This document shows positions 1 to 11,176 of a stretch of 64,000 nt of DNA, piece by piece. The stretch is from Colius striatus. Lineage: Eukaryota; Chordata; Aves; Coliiformes; Coliidae. Every line of letters begins with the position of its first letter. Positions within the stretch are counted from its first letter, which is position 1. Below the pieces are notes generated by a model, which saw nothing but the letters and a program-made list of their open reading frames with translations, had not been told where the DNA came from and made no database searches. The position numbers and the translations under genes are program-made. The stretch is from NCBI RefSeq assembly GCF_028858725.1, contig NC_084759.1:87969389-88033388 (forward strand). The letters are read 5' to 3'.

Positions 1-245
1 ACATAATTATTATATTAGTCTTTACAGATGAAACCTTGGAAGCAGAGGTTCCCTCCATTTTTTTTTTGTTTTTTTTTTTTTCGTTGTTGTAAAAGAGAGA
101 TTTTTGAACAAAAAAGCTCTTGAACAACGTATGCTCAATATTTTGTAAAAGTGTAGATTTATAAACCCAGAAGGCTGATAGGAATACATTCACATAAAAA
201 GATGTCCATTAAAAACATCTGCAGGAAAACTGTGCCTACACTACT

Positions 246-317
246 CACAGGACTAAGGGTAATAGACAAAAGCTGGAACACAAAAAGTTCCACTTATATA
301 TAAGGAAAAACTCTTGT
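246..317 (+). repeat. CR1 LINE fragment, left part (split by an LTR)
   Basis: Matches the CR1 copy at 49,820-49,890 (shared GCTGGAACACAAAAAGTTCC). It continues at 874-1,066 after the inserted LTR. Confidence 0.8.
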
Positions 318-873
318 TGTGGTAGTTTGAGCCTGGCTGGATGCCAGGTGCCCACCACACCGCTCTATCCCCCACCTCCTCAGCAAGCCAGGGAAGGGGA
401 GAAAATAAGATGGGAGTCTCGTGGGTTGAGATAAAAGCAGTTTAATAAAGAAACAGCAAAGCTGCGCACATGGGAAGCAAAGCAGAAGCAGATAAAGCTG
501 TTACTCTCTCCTTCCCATCAGCAGCGATGTCCGGCCACCTGCCGAGAAGCAGGGCTGCAGTACGCGTAGCGGTTGCTTTGGGAAGGCCAGAAATGAATCT
601 TGCCTCCCCTTCCTGCTCCTTTTCCCCAGTTTATATTACTGAGCTGACGTCATATGGTATGGAATATCTCCTTGGTCAGCCTGGGTCAGCTGTCCTGGCC
701 ATAGTCCCTCCCAAGATCATGCCCACTCACAGCTATTGGTGAAGGTGGGGGAAGGAATGCTGGAGGGACAGCACTGATGTTGTGCAAGCGGTAGTCATAA
801 TATTGATATCAACAGTAAGCACAGCACTGCAGGAGCTGCTGTGGAAAATCACTACCATCCCAGACCCACTACA
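318..873 (-). mobile_element. Solo LTR of an endogenous retrovirus, inserted in CR1
   Basis: A 556-bp element with termini TGTGGTAG and CACTACA, flanked by a perfect 5-bp direct repeat CTTGT (313-317 and 874-878) and interrupting a CR1. Read on the minus strand it has an AATATAAA TATA-like box followed by a TTTATTAAA region, so it probably lies in minus orientation. No internal retroviral genes accompany it. Confidence 0.8.
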
Positions 874-1066
874 CTTGTGAAGGTGAGGAAGCCCTGGCAC
901 AGGCTGCCCAGGGAGCGTGTGGAGTCTCCTTCCTTGGAGGTTTTCAAACCTACCTGGATGCGTTCCTGTGTGACCTGATCTAGGTGGACCTGCTTTAGCA
1001 GGAGGATTGGACTGGATGGTCGCTAGAGATCCCTTCCAACCCTGAGCATTCTATGATTCTGTGATC
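874..1066 (+). repeat. CR1 LINE fragment, right part
   Basis: Continues the CR1 3' end (GTGAGGAAGCCCTGGCACAG, then GGACTGGATGG), finishing in the CR1 tail CTATGATTCTGTGAT. Confidence 0.85.
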
Positions 1067-3192
1067 CTAAAGCTGATGCTGGCTTTGATGTCTATTACTT
1101 TTCCAGAAAAACAAAATAAGTGTAATAAAAATAAGGACAAGCAAATCAGGAAAATAAGCATGCCAGGACACAAACAGCACCATCCAAACATGAAGGTCTC
1201 AGTGTCAGCTTGCAGTGCAGAGGTCACTTTGATTTTGCTTTGGTCCCCTAACTACTGGTTTTTATCCAAGGGAATGGAAGAGTCAGTACTAAAGGAAATA
1301 GAGAGTCACAAGGGCCAGGAACAAAACTGAAACAAATGGTGTCTCCTGCAAGCAGTTGCTGATGCTGCAGGACACGTGCTAAGCTTGTGGTTACCAGCCC
1401 ACTCCTCCTCTTTCCTGACTTTTTTTGGGAGCCCAGGAGCACAAGCTGCCAGCAGCCCCAATAGGGTCCCCGCACTGCGGGGCACAAGCAGCCCCCAGCC
1501 CACTGCCACCTCCTCACGCTTCCCCATGGCTGAGAAGCAACTTGTCCAAATGGCAGTGGAGAGCCTGAAACTTTAGAAAGTGGTTTCGGGGCAGTGCTGC
1601 CTCAAAGCCTGTCTTCCCTGACATCTTGGGGATCCTCCTGTACTGCTGGGTAGGAGCAAGCTGCCAGACAAACCGCTCCATCCCAGGGCCCTTGTGAAGG
1701 AAAGCAGCCTCTGACATGCTGCAATAGATCATCCTCATGAGATTGGTTTCCTTGTCTAGATTTAAATATCACAAACATTCTGTATTTTAGCTTCTCATCT
1801 GCTCCCCCTTCATGTCATCTTTTTTTTTTTCCTTTTTTTTCCCCTTTTTTCTGTTATCTCAGAGGTTCACGGGAGTTTATACACACAGGAATCACCGCTG
1901 TTTCTTCTTTTCACCCTGTGTCTGGCTACTTTCATGCCACAGCTCTGATTCTTAACAAACTCCACAGCTGCTGAAATATTCTGATTGCTGGCAGCAGTAA
2001 AACGTGTCCTGGTTGCTGTCATTTCCAGCACCGTGTAGGAGTCACTGGTTACTGCAGCCTAAATTAACTACTTGACAGAGGAGGAAAAAAATTATCTAAA
2101 ACACTTAAGTCTTTAAATCCTTTCACCTGACAAATTCCTTCATGATTTTTCCTGCTAGCATGCTATATAACCTTAGCTAGAAAAGAAAGACATTTACAGC
2201 CTTTCATTTTTTTTCCCTCCTCAATTTCAGCTTTAAAATTTGGCTTTGGTCATGTTTCTGTTTTTCAAAGCATTGCAGTCTCTGCACTTCCTGTCGTCAG
2301 ACAAGAACAGAAGCAGAAAACCCCTCCAATACAAAAACAATACTTGGCTGTGAAATGGGGAAAATACTCCATCTGAAGGGATACTTCTGCGTCCTTACCG
2401 AGTCCAAAACCAAATAATGGTGATACTAATTAGTTACAGGGAAAATATTACTTTTCATTTTCTTATGGATCCAGGTATGTCCAAAGTAACCATGTGGTTA
2501 AAAATCCTCATGTAAACCAAAAACCTACACAAATTTTAGGGAAAATAAGTGGAAGCAGAGAAAGCTGGGCTGGAGGATGTGTTTCATCAGAAAAATCACC
2601 ACTTCAATTAAAAAAACATTTCCACTGCCATTATAAGAATTGCTGTTCAAAACAACAAGAAAAAAGCCAAACAAATATACCCTGCTTGCTGAAGGTAAGG
2701 TTAGATTTGTTCTATCAAATCATCTGTGACAATAGAAGAGTGGAGGAGGAGGAAATGCCACATTTGCTAAAAGCTTTGTTTTAACTCCTGATTCATGTCA
2801 GAAAACAACCAAGAGCTGTGCAGGGAAGAGGGCTGGAGGAAGCTGTTAGCCAGACAGTAGCTGGGACTGTCAAAGAGTCTTATTTAGAGCAGGAAATAGG
2901 ATTCTTACAGCACAGTTTTTATAAGAATACATCGAAAATCAAAGGTCAGAAATTACCAACGTGGGCAGTGGTTCACAACTGAACCCCAGCCACTGTTTCC
3001 TTTTTGTTCCTAAGGCTCCCACGTCAGCTTCTGCACAAAGACTTCAAGGTGCAGGAACGAAGAGACATTAGAGGGGGAAAAAAACCAATGACCTGGTTTC
3101 TATCAGCAAAACATTGCCAAAGCAGTTAAAAACAGACAAGTTTGGAACAACACTGCATGGGCCAGTGGGTGGGTTCACCTAAAGGAAAAATA

Positions 3193-3194
<2 letters not shown>
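1067..3194. other. Intergenic, nothing recognised
   Basis: Mixed-composition DNA with a pyrimidine-rich stretch at 1,810-1,855. I see no splice-flanked conserved frame, known repeat or RNA gene. The open frames of 60-100 codons have no recognisable similarity. Confidence 0.5.
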
Positions 3195-3278
<84 letters not shown>

Positions 3279-3280
3279 GT
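3195..3280 (+). repeat. Hexanucleotide microsatellite (GTGTAT)n
   Basis: Fourteen uninterrupted units plus two bases of GTGTAT, 86 bp. Translated as alternating Met-Cys or His-Ile, it creates spurious open frames on both strands. Confidence 0.98.
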
Positions 3281-6160
3281 TAAGCAGCCTCCCACAGCTG
3301 GGAACTAAAGGGTTAAACACATCTTCCTTTCACCCTAGGTTCAGAACCATACTTTAATGTAAAACCCAAGTAAACAAAAAAGAAGTCTTACCCACAGTCA
3401 AGGTGTTTCACAGACTTCAGAAAGCCTCAGTGTGTAGTCCCAGGTCCAGATCTGGTTTTGCTGGGGAAGGTCACTTCCTCTGGTGTGGTCCCGTGGGTGC
3501 CATCCAGAAGCAGGATCCTCAGCACACTTTTCACTCAAGAGGATACTGTGATTGAATTCTCCAGGGATGGCCTGTGTCTGTTCCTTGCACAGCTTGAGCG
3601 ATATTCATTTCTTCAGCTTTAACCTGCACTCTGCCAATCCCTGAAGCAGGCTAAACCACCATGATTACCATGTGGGGCACCCTGGCAAAGTTCTGGAAGG
3701 AGGTTACTTAGTGTTTTTTTCAAAATTATTTATTTAAATTCCCATAAAACTCAAACAGGGAAGAAAATTTGGAAAACAAGCACGGCAGTGAAAGATTTTG
3801 ATGTATTCCCTTAAGAACTAAGGTATGAAAAGCACTGAAGTCAAACAATGATAACAGCCTGGTTAGCCTTGCTTTCTATTCATTGTTGTTGATTAGCACA
3901 ATGTTGCTGTAGCCAGATTTGCAAAAACACAATGATGTTCACCTTGGAAGAAAAAAACCCCTCAAATCAACCCTTTAAAGCACAGTACCTTCATCTTAGC
4001 TATCTCCACTGAAATTAGAATTTGCATAAAAGATTCATTTTGTAACAATTCCATTTTAAAGTTTTAAAATATTTATTGCATTTCCTCGTAATGTTAAATC
4101 AAAATTAGGCTTTCAAATAATTCCATTTGCTCCAAAACCTGATAATGAGAGGTTGGCTTTTATTATTTTTCAAACCATTTCCTTGTGTAAGCTTTGCTAA
4201 CTAAAGCCCTCCAGAGTCACAGTGTGATACATGCAAAATCTCGACTGTAGGACAAAAAGCTCGAAGAAGTTGTGGGATGGGGGGAAAATAAGCAGAGAAA
4301 AATAAATTCATTATTAAGTTCCTTTAAAAAAAACAAAAAAACCACACATTTTGGTTATTTTGATTAATTGAGGAGCCCTGCTGCTGGCAGAGGCAGGTGA
4401 GAAGTGTCTGAGTGAGCTGGGTAACAGCATTGAGGACAGAGAGAAAGCAGCTTACAAACATCAGCAGCAGAGGCAAAAGCGAATGTACAAGGCATTTTTT
4501 GTAAAATTGCCAAGCTGGACAAGAACAAGAGAGTCGTGAGAATGTTTCTCATTCCTTTTGGAGGGGCTCCAAGTTTGTCACGTGTCAGCCTAAAAAATCT
4601 GCCTTTGCCTGAACAGGCCATCAGCAAATCTTTCGCACAGGGTCAAACAAGGAACCCTACAGAGCTATCCACCTGCTGCTTCCCTAAAACTAACCTCTCT
4701 AAAATGACGAACTGAGTTCAATGGGGATAGTTGAAGTACCTTCTCAGACAGCCTCTCCTGCTCTTCCAGATCTCTTGAAGTCTCTCCTTTGTTAATACCG
4801 GCACTCTTCTTATTTACTTGCACAGAGATCAAGCATCCTCCCATCTCTTCTTCCAATCCACTTCATGGATCTGCCTCCTCCTGCCCACAGGTGACCAAAC
4901 CCGATGACTGAAGCTGTCCAAGGGCATGAGGAGCATAACAGAATGGGCAATGCCAGCCCAAGAGAGATATTCCTTCTCCCTCCCACTTGCAGAAAGGATG
5001 TCCCAGGAGCTAGGCTGGGAGAGTGGCCATGGGGATGGAGGGAAGCAGCCAGGGACAGTCGCTCTACCCAGCCCATGGTGAGTTCTTTGCAGGATTCTGA
5101 GCACCTCTGGGACAGTCTTCACTTCTCACTCTGGCTCCCTCCATTCCTCCACAATTTTAGAATAGGTCTTTGAAAGAGAGTTCTGGCCAGGTGGATATTG
5201 TTGTTCTTGCAGGAGAATGAATCAAGATGCTTTTAAAATCATGATTTAACAACTGCTGCCTGACTGTGGTCTTAACTCTGCCGAAAGGGACTGGAGTACA
5301 GAAACAAGATGGAAAAAGAGCAATTTCTTCCTTGGATGCTTACAAATATCACCTCATGCTCACAGCTTTCTGTGGCTGACATCATCCCTGTAGTGCACCA
5401 CAAAGCTCAAAGCAATGAGGATCTCTAAGAGCCTTGCTCTCAGGGGATACCGAGAGGACTTGTGAGTTTAGGCAAAGGCACGTATCTTTAAGATGGAGCC
5501 TGACAAGTTTATAAACAGCACTTTACAGCATATTTGCCTGCAATGGATCTGGGTTTGAAGACACAGAAGGCCACTACCAGCCCTATATTTCTCATGACAT
5601 GCAAGGCAGAACCCCTTGTTTTACCTTTTTTGTTTAGCTGTATGAGAAGTCAGAGCTCTGGCACCTTCTGCAACATGCAGAACAAATCTTGGGTCTCTCT
5701 CCCAAGTCCTTTCATACAGGAAGACAAAGAAACTCTTGTTTCTGCAGAACACATCAGTTCACTGAGGTCTCCAGTCCTCCAAATGAGAAGGTGAAAAGCA
5801 GCAGCAGTGCCATTACCACTCTGCACCCAGTGCTGGTACTGCTGCTCACAAATACCCTGCACAATGTAAGGCTGTACAGTGCAACATGTTATGAAAGAAA
5901 AGAGGACTCTTTGGAAATAACTGAGTCAGGATGATCTCTGTGCCTTTCTGCTGATATCTATCTCTGAGACAGTCATAAAAGTAAAAAAAAATGGAGGTCT
6001 GCTGCTGTGCCCCACCAAACCAATCCAAAAACTTTCATCTGCTCACAAACCACATGAAACTGAACAATAAAAGCCACATGGCTGATGGGTCACCCTGGGT
6101 TGCTGCTTCACACTCTGTTCAACACCACTACCAACTCATTAATGACACTGATGTTTCAAG
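3281..6160. other. Intergenic, nothing recognised
   Basis: No exon, known repeat or RNA gene could be supported. Composition is ordinary, with short A-rich runs near 4,326. Confidence 0.5.
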
Positions 6161-6752
6161 GTCACAGAACCACAGAATGTTCACGGTTGGAAGGGACCAC
6201 TAGAGATTATCCATTACAACCCCCTGCTAAAGCAGGTTCACCTCAATCAGGGGGCACAGGAACATGTCCAGGTGGGTTTTGAAAACCTCCAGGTATTTAT
6301 AAGTGCTGACAGGGAAACCCCTCAATCTTCTCTAGGCAAAACAGGCCCAGTTCCCACAGCTTTTCCTCATAAGAGAGATATTCCAGTTCCCTGATCATCT
6401 GAGCTGGGCAGCCCAGAACCGGACACAGGACTCCAGATGAGGCCTCACCAGGGCAGAGTAGAGGGGGAGCAGAACCTCCCTTGACCTTCTACCCACACTC
6501 TTCTTGATGTATCCCAGGATGTCATTGGCCTTCTTGGCCATGAGGGCATATTGCTGGCTCATGTTTAGTTAATCATCAACTAGGTCTCTCTCTGCAGAGC
6601 TGCTCTCCAGCAGGTCAGTTCCCAGCCTGTACTGGTGCAGGACTCTGCACTTGCCCTTGTTGAACCTCATGAGGTTCCTCTCTGCCCAACTCTCAAGCCA
6701 GTCAAGATTGCTCTGAATGGCAGCACAGCTTTCCAATGTATCAGGTTGATAC
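6161..6752 (-). repeat. CR1 LINE 3' fragment, minus orientation
   Basis: Begins with the reverse-complemented CR1 tail region (GGTTGGAAGGGACC at plus strand) and runs through CR1 3' UTR and upstream sequence for about 590 bp, ending near CAATGTATCAGG. Confidence 0.9.
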
Positions 6753-6829
6753 CAGAACTCAGAGATTTCTCATTCTTTTCTAACCCTAAATCCCTGTCCT
6801 CACTTGCTATTTTATACATAGGCATGATT

Positions 6830-7241
6830 TGAGCTGAAATTGCAAGCAAAGAGTTAAAAGTTAAAAATGCTTAAAGATGCTAGTACTTGCTTCTCTGTTG
6901 TGCAGACGCCTGGAGCCAGAGGCCTTAGGAATCAGCCTGAGAAGAGAAAGAGGGAGTGAACCCATCAGTTGGAGAAAAGGCCAAAGGAGAGAGACTCATG
7001 GCAGCAGTTAACAATGTTCTGGCTATAGGTTGTGGAACTGAGCAGAGAAACAACTTCAAAACACTTTCAGCAAGGCCACTGTGTGCAAAAATAAGCTAAT
7101 TCCTTTTCTGTGATGTATATAAGGAACATTATTTCCCTTCATGGTGTGCTATCCCTCGTGCACCCAGCATTGTGGTAAAGGAATGCCTGCTTCTTAATGC
7201 CACGTTGGTGTTAAGGAGTTTATTTCCCGATTCCAGTGGCA
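6830..7241 (+). repeat. Putative 5' LTR of the degenerate provirus
   Basis: Placed by context: it lies upstream of the leader and gag, has a TATATAA box at 7,115-7,121 and ends in CA at 7,241. No partner LTR exists in the window to define the ends, so the limits are inferred. Confidence 0.5.
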
Positions 7242-7411
7242 GTTTTTGATGACTGAGATGAAACCCTGCTTCTGAGCCTTGAAGGATCTGTGGGATTGCA
7301 GGGCCTCCAGCATGCACCAAAGGATTCTCGGGGAGAAACTCTGATCCCAGGACTGAAGAACTCAGAAGCAAGACCTCTGTTAAGGTAAATACATTCCTTC
7401 CTTTCTTTAAA

Positions 7412-7548
7412 CAGGGGTTCAAGTCCCCTGCGGAGTGGGTTTGAGTCCCACTGGCCGCCTGTAGGGCACAGCAAAAGCTACATGGGGTTGGGCTTCCTAT
7501 CAAATGAAAGTCTATGGGCACCCAGATGAGGAAGGGTCTGAGTCCCTT
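7412..7548 (+). other. Three T-arm-like stem-loops in the provirus leader
   Basis: Hairpins at 7,412-7,430 (6-bp stem CAGGGG, loop TTCAAGT), 7,434-7,452 (6-bp stem AGTGGG, loop TTTGAGT) and 7,532-7,548 (5-bp stem AAGGG, loop TCTGAGT). All have 7-nt loops with compensated stems. A weaker fourth copy is at 7,592-7,606. Function unknown. Confidence 0.6.
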
Positions 7549-7722
7549 ATGGTGAGATAAAGTCCTACTGAAAGAGCTCGGAGGGTTTAAAGGGGTTCAA
7601 GTTTCCAGCATCTCACTCACATAGTATTAAGCTTTGCTTCTGTGTTGTTTTGTGTTGAATTTGTGCATTTTGTGTCATTTTGTGCTAGGCTTTTATTTTA
7701 TGTCTGTCTGTACTTTTTTACA

Positions 7723-9115
7723 ATGGGTAATAACTCCTTGGTGGAAGGAGGGGAGGATTTGAAGGAATGCCCATTAGGATGCATACTGAGGCATTGGAAA
7801 GATCTGGAAAGTAATTCTTTGACTAAGAAGCAATTAGTAGAGTACTGCAATAATTGGCAGCTGCTTTGTACTCTGAATGATAAAGAAAAATGGCCATAGA
7901 ATGGAATTTTAAAATATAACACTATTCTGCAATTAATACTCCTTTGTAGACAGGGGGGAAATTGAGATGAAGTTCCATATGTGAATTTCTTTTTTGCTTG
8001 GAGAGAACATCCAGAATGGTGAAAAGGTTGTGGATATACACCAAGTAATACCCCATGGTACTGGCACTAGGAATAGAAAAGAGTAAGAAAGAGTTAAAGA
8101 AATGTTATGTTTGCAGTATTGGGAAAGAGTGTTTGAAGTCTGCTAGTGAAGAGGGTGCTAGGGAGGAGGATGATTTGGAACTGATGATAGTCCCTAGGTG
8201 GAGGCTGGGCAGGGGGCTGCTACGAGAGGATGAGGTGAGAAGCTCAGATGGAACAAGAAGGGGTCAAGAGAAAGGGAGAGATGAGGAAGGAGGATCAGAA
8301 GCAGCAGCATGGGGATACTGGGAAGCTGAAGGGCTTAGTCCAATAGCAAGATGGCAGGGGATGGCAGGAAAAGGAGAGAGAAGTTCTTTCAAGCTCCACT
8401 CAGACAGGCTGTGGGAAATGATGGACCAATTGCAGCTAAAGTACTGTTTTCTATCACTGATTTACGGGCCTGGAAAGAGACTGCAGGCAGCTACAGAGAG
8501 GATCCTGAAAAAGTTGCAAAAGTGTTTGAAACAATTATTAAAACTCAGTATCTGAATTAGAATGATATACAAATAATTTTAGACACATTAATGGATGGAA
8601 CTGAAAAGCAAATGGTGTTAAGGCTGCCAAGAGACGAGTGGAAACTGTGGATGCTGCTGGTAATTTACGAGGCACTGTAGATCAGAATCTCCCTAAGACT
8701 GACTCTGCTTGGGATCCTAATTTGCCAAGTCCTAGAGCCCTGCTAACAGCATACCAAAAATGGATTTTGTTAGCTGTTAAACATGGGATGTCCAAGGCAA
8801 CTAATTGGTCTAAATTGCATTAAATAAAATAAGAACCTAATGAATCTCTGTCTGCTTTTACAGAGCAACTAAAAACAGCAGCCAGCAAATATACAAGTCT
8901 GGACCTTAATAATAAACTGATTGCTGCATTGAGAGGGAATTCAGAAGGAGACATAAGAGACGAGCATAGAGGACTTAAAATGGTAACAGGGAGAAACCCC
9001 CTATACAGAATGAAATTATTATACAGAATGAATGCCTTAATCACGGTGTGATATGTAAAAGAGAGGTGCACTGGAAAAGGGACTGTCCCCAGAAAAAAAG
9101 GGGATGGAATTGGCT
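7723..9115 (+). pseudogene. gag: Retroviral gag remnant
   Basis: Opens at 7,723 with MGNNS, a myristoylation-type matrix start, and stays open to a stop at 7,897-7,899. Matrix- and linker-like sequence then continues in another frame, a capsid-like segment with APLRQA and ITDLRAWKETAGSYREDP lies around 8,390-8,555, and a further capsid part follows at 8,640-8,960. A nucleocapsid zinc knuckle survives as Cys-x4-His-x4-Cys (9,054-9,086), with Gly where the first Cys is expected. Several frameshifts and stops separate these parts; not functional. Confidence 0.8.
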
Positions 9116-9179
9116 GTAGGTGTGAAGCAAGTGACTTTAAATGAATCCCAAAGAGGACCAGGGGAGACCTCCCCAGCAG

Positions 9180-9300
9180 AACCTCTGGTTACCTTGACAC
9201 TGGGGAATCAAGAAATAGATTTTCTTGTTGATACGGGAGCAAGATAGTCTGTGTTAAACACCAGCACAGGGAAATGAAGTAAACAAGTTACAAAAGTTGT
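9180..9300 (+). pseudogene. pro: Retroviral aspartic protease remnant
   Basis: The active-site motif LVDTGA is encoded at 9,224-9,241 after VTLTLGNQEIDF, followed one codon later by a TAG stop at 9,245-9,247. Only this small segment is recognisable. Confidence 0.75.
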
Positions 9301-9639
9301 TGATGCTACAGGGAAAGCTGAAAGTTGTTCTTTTCTCCAGCATCTAAAATGTTGAGAGGGGAGGAGTGGGGAATTCATCAATTTCTATATATGGCCGGTG
9401 CCTGTCTTGGGGAGAGATTTGGTAAGTAAATTAGAACCACAGATAACTTTTTTAAATGGAGAAATACAACTATTGACAGCTGAATCCAAAGCCATGGAAG
9501 CAAAAATTTTTGTGTTATAAGGTGAAGTAAAGAATGATGAAATCCCTGAGGAAGCAGAAGATGCAGTTACTCCTCTAGCGTGGGCTAACAAAGCTCTGGG
9601 ACAACCCGAAGCAGCAGAACCAGTACAGGTCACTCTTAA

Positions 9640-10160
9640 AGAGGGAGCAAATCTGGTAAGGCAAAACCAATATCCCTTGAAATTAGAAGATTGAAAAGAA
9701 TAAGATAAAAATAATCCTGAATTTTATACAGTAGAATGTGTAGAATGTAGTAGAATGTGGATCAGAATATAATACCCCAATATTGCCTGTAAAGAAACGA
9801 GGTAGTGAAGACTACAGATTAGTGCAAGATTTAAGAGCAATAAACTCAGTAGTCCAGGATATACATCTGGTTGTAGCTAATCCTTATACCCTGTTAACAG
9901 CCTTGAAGAAAGAGCATAAATGGTTTACAGTTCTAGATCTCAAAGATGCCTTTTCCTATATACCTCTGGGAAAAAACAGCCAGGACGAAAAATGCAGCTT
10001 ACGTGATCTGTGTTACCCCAAGGATTTTAGAATAGCCCAAAAACTTTTGGAAATCAAGTAGCAAAAGAACTGGAAGTATAGAAGAGAGACAATCCAGGAT
10101 GAGTAATGTTGCAGTCTGTGGACAACATCCTATTAGCTTCTGAATCCTGAGAAAATTGTA
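9640..10160 (+). pseudogene. pol: Retroviral reverse transcriptase remnant (pol)
   Basis: LPVKK at 9,782 leads into an open stretch containing YRLVQDLRAINSVV, NPYTLLTAL and FTVLDLKDAF, typical of gammaretroviral-type fingers and palm. The frame breaks after this. The catalytic YxDD position (10,115-10,126) reads Ser-Val-Asp-Asn, so the active site is lost, and sequence between the two motifs contains stops. Confidence 0.85.
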
Positions 10161-10868
10161 CACAAATGACCATCAGCCTGCTGAACTGTCTGGCTCAAGG
10201 AGGATACTGAGTATCAAAGAAAAAGGCTTAGATTGGGAAAGAGACTGTAATTTATTTGGGATTTGAGATTTTCCAGGGTTATCGACGGCTGGGGACCCAA
10301 TGGAAAGAAGCAATTTGCCAGACTCTGGAACCAAGAGAAGCCAGGGATCTGAGACAGTTCCTTGGGACGGCAAGATGATGTCGATTGTGGATTCACAACT
10401 ACAGATATAGCTGCTAAAACCTCTCTATGAAACCTTAAAGGAATCACAAGAGGGTCCTTTCAGAATGTGAAGAAGGCATCAATGTCAGCCTCTGCTTTGG
10501 GCCTACCACACTTATCAAAGCCTTTTGAACTATTTGTGGATGAACAACAGCATTTGGCTTTAGGAGTATTGACTCAGAAGCTGGGGAACTGGAGTAGACT
10601 TGTGGGCCATTTCTCAAGAAGGTAGACGAAAGCACAGACCTTTGTATATCTCCGAGCAAAATTCTTGTGTACTGCTGTTGTGAGGAAAAAGTATCAAATT
10701 GTTAGCAAGATAGAGTCAGAATTTGATATACCTGCACCACAGAATTGTTATGGAAAGATTCAAAAATCACAGTTCCCATGGAAACTTTGAAAAGATTGAT
10801 TCAGTGTGTTGTTTATAGTCATTATTGTTTAAAAACCTTACAGGCTTTTAAAAGCTGCTAGAAGCAAC
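10161..10868 (+). pseudogene. pol: Retroviral connection/RNase H remnant (pol)
   Basis: A segment around 10,498-10,610 encodes [15 protein letters not shown] and [10 protein letters not shown], matching the connection to RNase H boundary of gammaretroviral-type pol. Upstream and downstream are stop-riddled. Integrase and env are not found. Confidence 0.7.
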
Positions 10869-10869
10869 T

Positions 10870-11176
10870 CCTGACAGGAGGTTGTAGTGAGGTGGAGGTC
10901 AGTCTCTTCTCCTAAGTAATGAGTGATAAGGCAAGAGGAAATGGCCTCAAGTTGCACAAAGGGAGGTTTAGATTGGAGGAAGAACTTTTTAACACAGAAG
11001 GTTGTTAGATACTGGCACAGGTTGCCCAGGGAGGTCGTGGAGTCACCATTCCTGGAGACATTTCAAAGACAAATGAGGTGCTGAGGGACATAGTTTAGTG
11101 ATGGGCTTGGCAGTGTGAGGTGAATGGTTGGACTTGATCTTAGAGGTCCTTTCCAATCAAAACGATTCTATGATTT
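10870..11176 (+). repeat. CR1 LINE 3' fragment
   Basis: CR1 3' end running from GGTCTCTTCTCC-like sequence through GGAAGAACTTTTTAAC and GGTTGGACTTGATC to the tail GATTCTATGATT. It directly follows the provirus remnant. Confidence 0.92.

Larger units (their letters stand above)
6830..10868 (+). mobile_element. Degenerate class I (gammaretrovirus-like) endogenous provirus, truncated
   Basis: Order seen: a putative 5' LTR with TATATAA at 7,115-7,121 and a likely CA end at 7,241, a leader to 7,722, then gag, protease and pol remnants in shifting frames. Recognised by a myristoylation-type MGN start, a capsid-like segment, a zinc-knuckle remnant, an LVDTGA protease motif, LPVKK and LDLKDAF reverse transcriptase motifs, and an RNase H-proximal stretch. 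Stops and frameshifts occur throughout, so it is inactive. No env or 3' LTR is visible; it abuts a CR1. The left boundary is approximate. Confidence 0.85.

Noticed and set aside
3126..3357. Open frames encoding His-Ile or Met-Cys repeats
   Set aside because: Artefact of the GTGTAT microsatellite.
7415..7452. tRNA gene suggested by GGTTCAAGTCC (B-box-like)
   Set aside because: No A box, acceptor stem or anticodon arm at the required spacing; better described as leader hairpins of the provirus.
8055..8555. 166-codon frame as a host gene
   Set aside because: Sits between matrix-like and capsid-like segments of the decayed provirus and is explained by gag in shifted frames.
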